A DNA stretch of 64,000 bases. Origin: Sphingobacteriia bacterium 24-36-13. GTDB taxonomy: Bacteria; Bacteroidota; Bacteroidia; Chitinophagales; Chitinophagaceae. Position numbers and translations under genes: made by a program. The DNA lies in contig NCHN01000005.1 in the NCBI GenBank assembly GCA_002281875.1, forward strand, positions 34,272 to 98,271, given 5' to 3'. Every line of letters starts with the position of its first letter. Within the stretch, counting starts at the first letter, position 1. The notes under the pieces are model-generated. The model did no database searches, was not told the origin of the DNA, and was given only the letters and a program-made list of their open reading frames with translations. This document shows positions 61,357-64,000 of this stretch, one piece after another.

Positions 61357-62559
61357 ATGAGGCTTTTAATGCTTGTTTTCTGTTTGTTTCCTATAATTTC
61401 TTATGCACAGTTAGATTTACAGCTACGAAAAGAAACTCCTTCTAACCCTAAATGGTATGAAAGTTTCTCCATTAGGGGTTATAGTCAAATTAGGTATAAT
61501 AGATTACTGGAAACTAATCCAAATTTAAATTGTGAACAATGCGACCGCTCTTGGGGTAATAATGGCGGATTTTTCATGCGACGTATGCGGATCATTTTTT
61601 ATGGACAAATTAGTAAAAATGTATATTTCTATGTACAACCTGATTTTGCGAGTAGTCCTGCATCTGATAGATTGCATTTTGGTCAAATTAGAGATGCGTA
61701 TTTTGATATAGGTGTTGATAAGGACAATGAATTTAGATTTAGAGTTGGACAAAGTAAAGTGCCTTATGGTTTTGAGAATATGCAATCAAGCCAAAACCGA
61801 ATTCCATTAGATAGAAATGATGCATTAAATAGTGCCGTTTCTAATGAGCGAGATATCGGAGTATTCTTTTATTGGGCGCCCAAGGAAAAACGCAAATTGT
61901 TTTCGAGTTTAGTAAACGACGGTTTAAAGGGTAGTGGTGATTATGGTGTTTTTGCCTTAGGATTTTACAATGGTCAAACTGCCAATAATCCAGAGTTGAA
62001 CAATAAATTGCATGTGGTATCAAGGTTTAGTTATCCTTTTGAATTGAATAATCAAATTGTTGAATTAGGAGTACAGGCATATAAAGGGAAATATGTAATT
62101 CCTAGAACCAATTTATCTGCTGGGGTTAAATATAATTCAGATTTAAATTATACAGATGAACGAGTAGCTACGTCTTTTATATTGTATCCTAAACCATTTG
62201 GTATTCAGGCTGAATATACAATTGGACGTGGTCCTCAGTTTAATAAAGTAACAGATTCTATAGAAGTTAAAGGTTTGAATGGAGGGTATATTACTTTGAG
62301 TTACTTAAAAAAAATGCAAAAGCAATCAATAATCCCATTTATTCGATATCAATATTATAATGGGGGTAAGAAGCATGAGAGAGACGCTAGAAGTTATGCC
62401 GTGAATGATTTAGAGATTGGTGCAGAATGGCAGTTCAGCAAAAACTTTGAATTGGTTTTCAATTACACCATCTCAAAAAGAAGATTTGAAGATTTTGTAA
62501 TGCAGAATAATTTACAAAGTGGAAATTTACTTAGGATTCAGGCTCAAGTCAATTTTTAA
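61357..62559 (+). CDS. Porin O/P-like outer-membrane protein
   Basis: 400 aa from ATG 61357. Signal peptide (LMLVFCLFPIISYAQ). Family pattern: FFMRRMRIIFYGQISKNVYFYVQPDF, RVGQSKVPYGFEN and QNRIPLDRNDALNSAVSNERDIG, as in phosphate-selective porins (PF07396). A Cys pair CEQC is in the early loop. C-terminal strand LLRIQAQVNF ends in Phe. Probably takes up anions such as phosphate or polyphosphate. The YdeI-like gene follows after 1 bp. Confidence 0.87.
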   Translation: MRLLMLVFCLFPIISYAQLDLQLRKETPSNPKWYESFSIRGYSQIRYNRLLETNPNLNCEQCDRSWGNNGGFFMRRMRIIFYGQISKNVYFYVQPDFASSPASDRLHFGQIRDAYFDIGVDKDNEFRFRVGQSKVPYGFENMQSSQNRIPLDRNDALNSAVSNERDIGVFFYWAPKEKRKLFSSLVNDGLKGSGDYGVFALGFYNGQTANNPELNNKLHVVSRFSYPFELNNQIVELGVQAYKGKYVIPRTNLSAGVKYNSDLNYTDERVATSFILYPKPFGIQAEYTIGRGPQFNKVTDSIEVKGLNGGYITLSYLKKMQKQSIIPFIRYQYYNGGKKHERDARSYAVNDLEIGAEWQFSKNFELVFNYTISKRRFEDFVMQNNLQSGNLLRIQAQVNF

Positions 62560-62560
62560 T

Positions 62561-63037
62561 ATGTTTAAAACCGATAAGCCCCTTGTAAATAAGTTGTATA
62601 TACTTGAAAAGTTTCCTGGTAAAGGAGGGTGGACTTATGCACAAATTCCCGAGATACTTCCCGATAAACATACCCATTTTGGTTGGGTAAGAGTAAATGG
62701 GTTTATTGATGATTATGAAATAAAACATTATCATCTTATGCCTATGGGAAATGGACGATTGTTTTTGCCAGTTAAGGCTGAGATTCGAAAGAAAATAAAG
62801 AAACAAGTAGGGGATTATGTTAAGGTAGTTCTATATGCAGATAATCTTCCTTTAGAAATACCTGAAGAATTGTTATTATGTTTTTTTGATGTGCCAGGAA
62901 GTTTGAGGTCTTTTAAAAATCAATCTGAAGCAGAACAAATTGCTCAAATACAGTGGATTTATGCCGCCAAAAAAGAAGAGACTAAAGTAAGTAGAATTAA
63001 TACTGTTATTGAAAAACTTGTTATTAATTTGGAATAG
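62561..63037 (+). CDS. DUF1905/YdeI-like (OmpD-associated) protein
   Basis: 158 aa from ATG 62561. An N-terminal DUF1905 beta-barrel-like part (GKGGWTYAQIPEILPDKHTHFGWVRV, MGNGRLFLPVKAEIRK) is followed by a YdeI/OmpD-associated segment (ALEIPEELLLCFF-like, IQWIYAAKKEETKVSRI). Function unknown; the family is often stress-linked or linked to peptide resistance. Coupled to the porin by position. Confidence 0.82.
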   Translation: MFKTDKPLVNKLYILEKFPGKGGWTYAQIPEILPDKHTHFGWVRVNGFIDDYEIKHYHLMPMGNGRLFLPVKAEIRKKIKKQVGDYVKVVLYADNLPLEIPEELLLCFFDVPGSLRSFKNQSEAEQIAQIQWIYAAKKEETKVSRINTVIEKLVINLE

Positions 63038-63065
63038 CTACCTTGTTCATAATTAATTCATTCAC

Positions 63066-64000
63066 ATGACATCTGCTATCATAATCACTTTCTGTTTTTT
63101 ATTGTTAATAGCGTATGTATTTGATATTAGTTCATCAAAAACAAAAATACCTTCTGTTATTCTGCTATTGCTTTTAGGTTGGGGTGTAAAGCAGATGTCC
63201 GTTTTTGTTGACATTTCTTTACCGGATCTTTCACCATTTTTACCTGTTTTAGGTACTGTTGGATTGATACTTATTGTTTTAGAAGGTTCATTAGAGTTGG
63301 AACTAAACAAAACAAAATTGGGGGTAATCAAAAAATCTTTTTTTGGCGCCTTGTTTCCAATGTTGGCCCTCGCTTTTTTATTGGCTTTTCTATTTAATTA
63401 CTTTGGAGAGTATGATTTTAAAGCTAGTTTAACGAATGCTATACCCTTTTGTGTCATTAGCAGTGCAATAGCTATTCCAAGTGTAAAAAATTTGAGTGCA
63501 TATAATAAAGAGTTTGTAATCTATGAAAGCAGCTTGTCTGATATTGTTGGGGTTGTTCTCTTTAATTTTATTGCATTTAATGAAATTATCAATTGGAATT
63601 CTTTTGGAAATTTCTTTTTGCAACTTTTGATAATTTTAGTAGTCTCGTTTCTATGTACAATTGCATTATCATATCTTTTAAATAAAATAGAGCACCATGT
63701 AAAATTTGTTCCTATTATTTTGCTAATTATTTTAATTTATGCTATATCAAAAGTATACCACTTGCCCGGTCTAGTCTTTATTTTACTTTTTGGTTTGTTT
63801 ATAGGGAACTTAGATGAACTCAAGCATTATAAATGGATAGAGAAGTTTAAACCTGATGAGCTAAATAAAGAAGTACTAAAGTTTAAAGAGTTAGTTGCTG
63901 AATTTGCTTTTTTAGTTAGAGCTTTATTTTTTTTAGTATTTGGTTTTTTAATGGAGACCAGTGAAATACTCAGCACTGAAACCCTGCTTTGGGCAATCTT
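63066..64000 (+). CDS. Cation:proton antiporter, CPA1 type (3' truncated by window edge)
   Basis: The frame from ATG 63066 runs open to the end (311 codons and more to come). About nine or ten membrane helices are visible. Na+/H+ exchanger features: GTVGLILIVLEGSLELEL near 65-80, CVISSAIAIPSV near 135 and YESSLSDIVGVVLFNF near 157, matching the ES-x-ND-like motif of CPA1 proteins (here ESSLSD). Exports Na+, K+ or similar cations in exchange for protons. The C-terminal end and any regulatory tail are outside the window. Confidence 0.85.
   Translation, partial: MTSAIIITFCFLLLIAYVFDISSSKTKIPSVILLLLLGWGVKQMSVFVDISLPDLSPFLPVLGTVGLILIVLEGSLELELNKTKLGVIKKSFFGALFPMLALAFLLAFLFNYFGEYDFKASLTNAIPFCVISSAIAIPSVKNLSAYNKEFVIYESSLSDIVGVVLFNFIAFNEIINWNSFGNFFLQLLIILVVSFLCTIALSYLLNKIEHHVKFVPIILLIILIYAISKVYHLPGLVFILLFGLFIGNLDELKHYKWIEKFKPDELNKEVLKFKELVAEFAFLVRALFFLVFGFLMETSEILSTETLLWAI

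Noticed and set aside
63062-63331. Minus-strand frame of 89 aa
   Set aside because: It lies antisense to the antiporter gene, whose long membrane-protein frame runs unbroken to the window end.
1-64000. CRISPR array, insertion sequence, prophage or toxin-antitoxin pair
   Set aside because: I found no regularly spaced repeats, transposase or integrase motifs and no small paired toxin-like genes.

Overview
The window is a 64 kb piece of a Bacteroidota chromosome, most likely from the Chitinophagales (Sediminibacterium-like). Supporting signs are an AT-rich genome, outer-membrane proteins typical of the phylum (a TonB-dependent receptor with a DUF5689 lipoprotein partner, OmpA with thrombospondin-3 repeats, porin O/P), a fused MoaCB, a three-gene transhydrogenase, and promoters of the Bacteroidota form TTTG-N19-23-TAnnTTTG instead of sigma70 -35/-10 boxes. 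It is ordinary chromosome: I see no phage, no transposase, no CRISPR array and no recognisable defence island. Both ends cut through genes (moaA on the left, a cation:proton antiporter on the right).

Layout. 1-5405: molybdenum cofactor operon (moaA, moeA, a TSUP-type exporter, moaD, moeB-rhodanese, moaE, moaCB). 5400-6836: SRAP peptidase, a small lipoprotein, a repeat-rich 333-bp stretch and tRNA-Glu. 6975-9293: gapA and pgk. 9296-12051: aldo/keto reductase, an RRM RNA-binding protein, and rpsF-rpsR-rplI. 12235-17280: a putative nucleic-acid or phosphoester scavenging module, with a secreted EEP nuclease/phosphatase divergent from a TonB receptor and a DUF5689 lipoprotein. 17337-26760: an orphan membrane protein, htpG, recJ with a polyprenyl synthase, an OmpA protein, a HAD phosphatase, PlsC and a thioesterase. 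26810-31310: a dipeptide epimerase, two unusual photolyase/cryptochrome proteins and an SDR.

31391-41348: a long, tightly packed plus-strand run containing proline dehydrogenase, thyA-folA, two poorly known proteins, pntAa-pntAb-pntB, an RsmF-like methyltransferase, a LysM/DPBB protein and a rhodanese-thioredoxin lipoprotein. 41353-51353: fmt, a SlyD-like FKBP, peptidase T, an SPFH protein, an ExbB/ExbD pair, prmC, ribD, an EamA transporter, 3-hydroxyacyl-CoA dehydrogenase and a stand-alone carboxypeptidase-regulatory-like protein. 51484-56567: Mrp, an outer-membrane barrel, PaiB-like protein, GDPD, fasciclin and cmk. 56545-59490: a Gfo/Idh/MocA oxidoreductase with an MFS permease, a tiny membrane protein and PCD dehydratase. 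59768-64000: an AraC regulator with a metal-binding-like N-terminus, a DUF3667 protein, porin O/P, a YdeI-like protein and the start of the antiporter.

The items most worth a second look are: the pair of photolyase-like proteins, one apparently with its two domains in swapped order and the other lacking all the iron-sulfur cysteines of its family; the EEP/TonB/DUF5689 module; a perfect 24-bp palindrome filling a 43-bp divergent intergenic region; a short repeat whose core also forms the loop of the tRNA-Glu terminator; key residues lost in MoeB, Mrp, OmpA and an SDR; and the fact that eight of ten convergent gene pairs overlap or nearly touch, with no room for a terminator. All functions are read from sequence motifs and recalled family knowledge; no database search was run.
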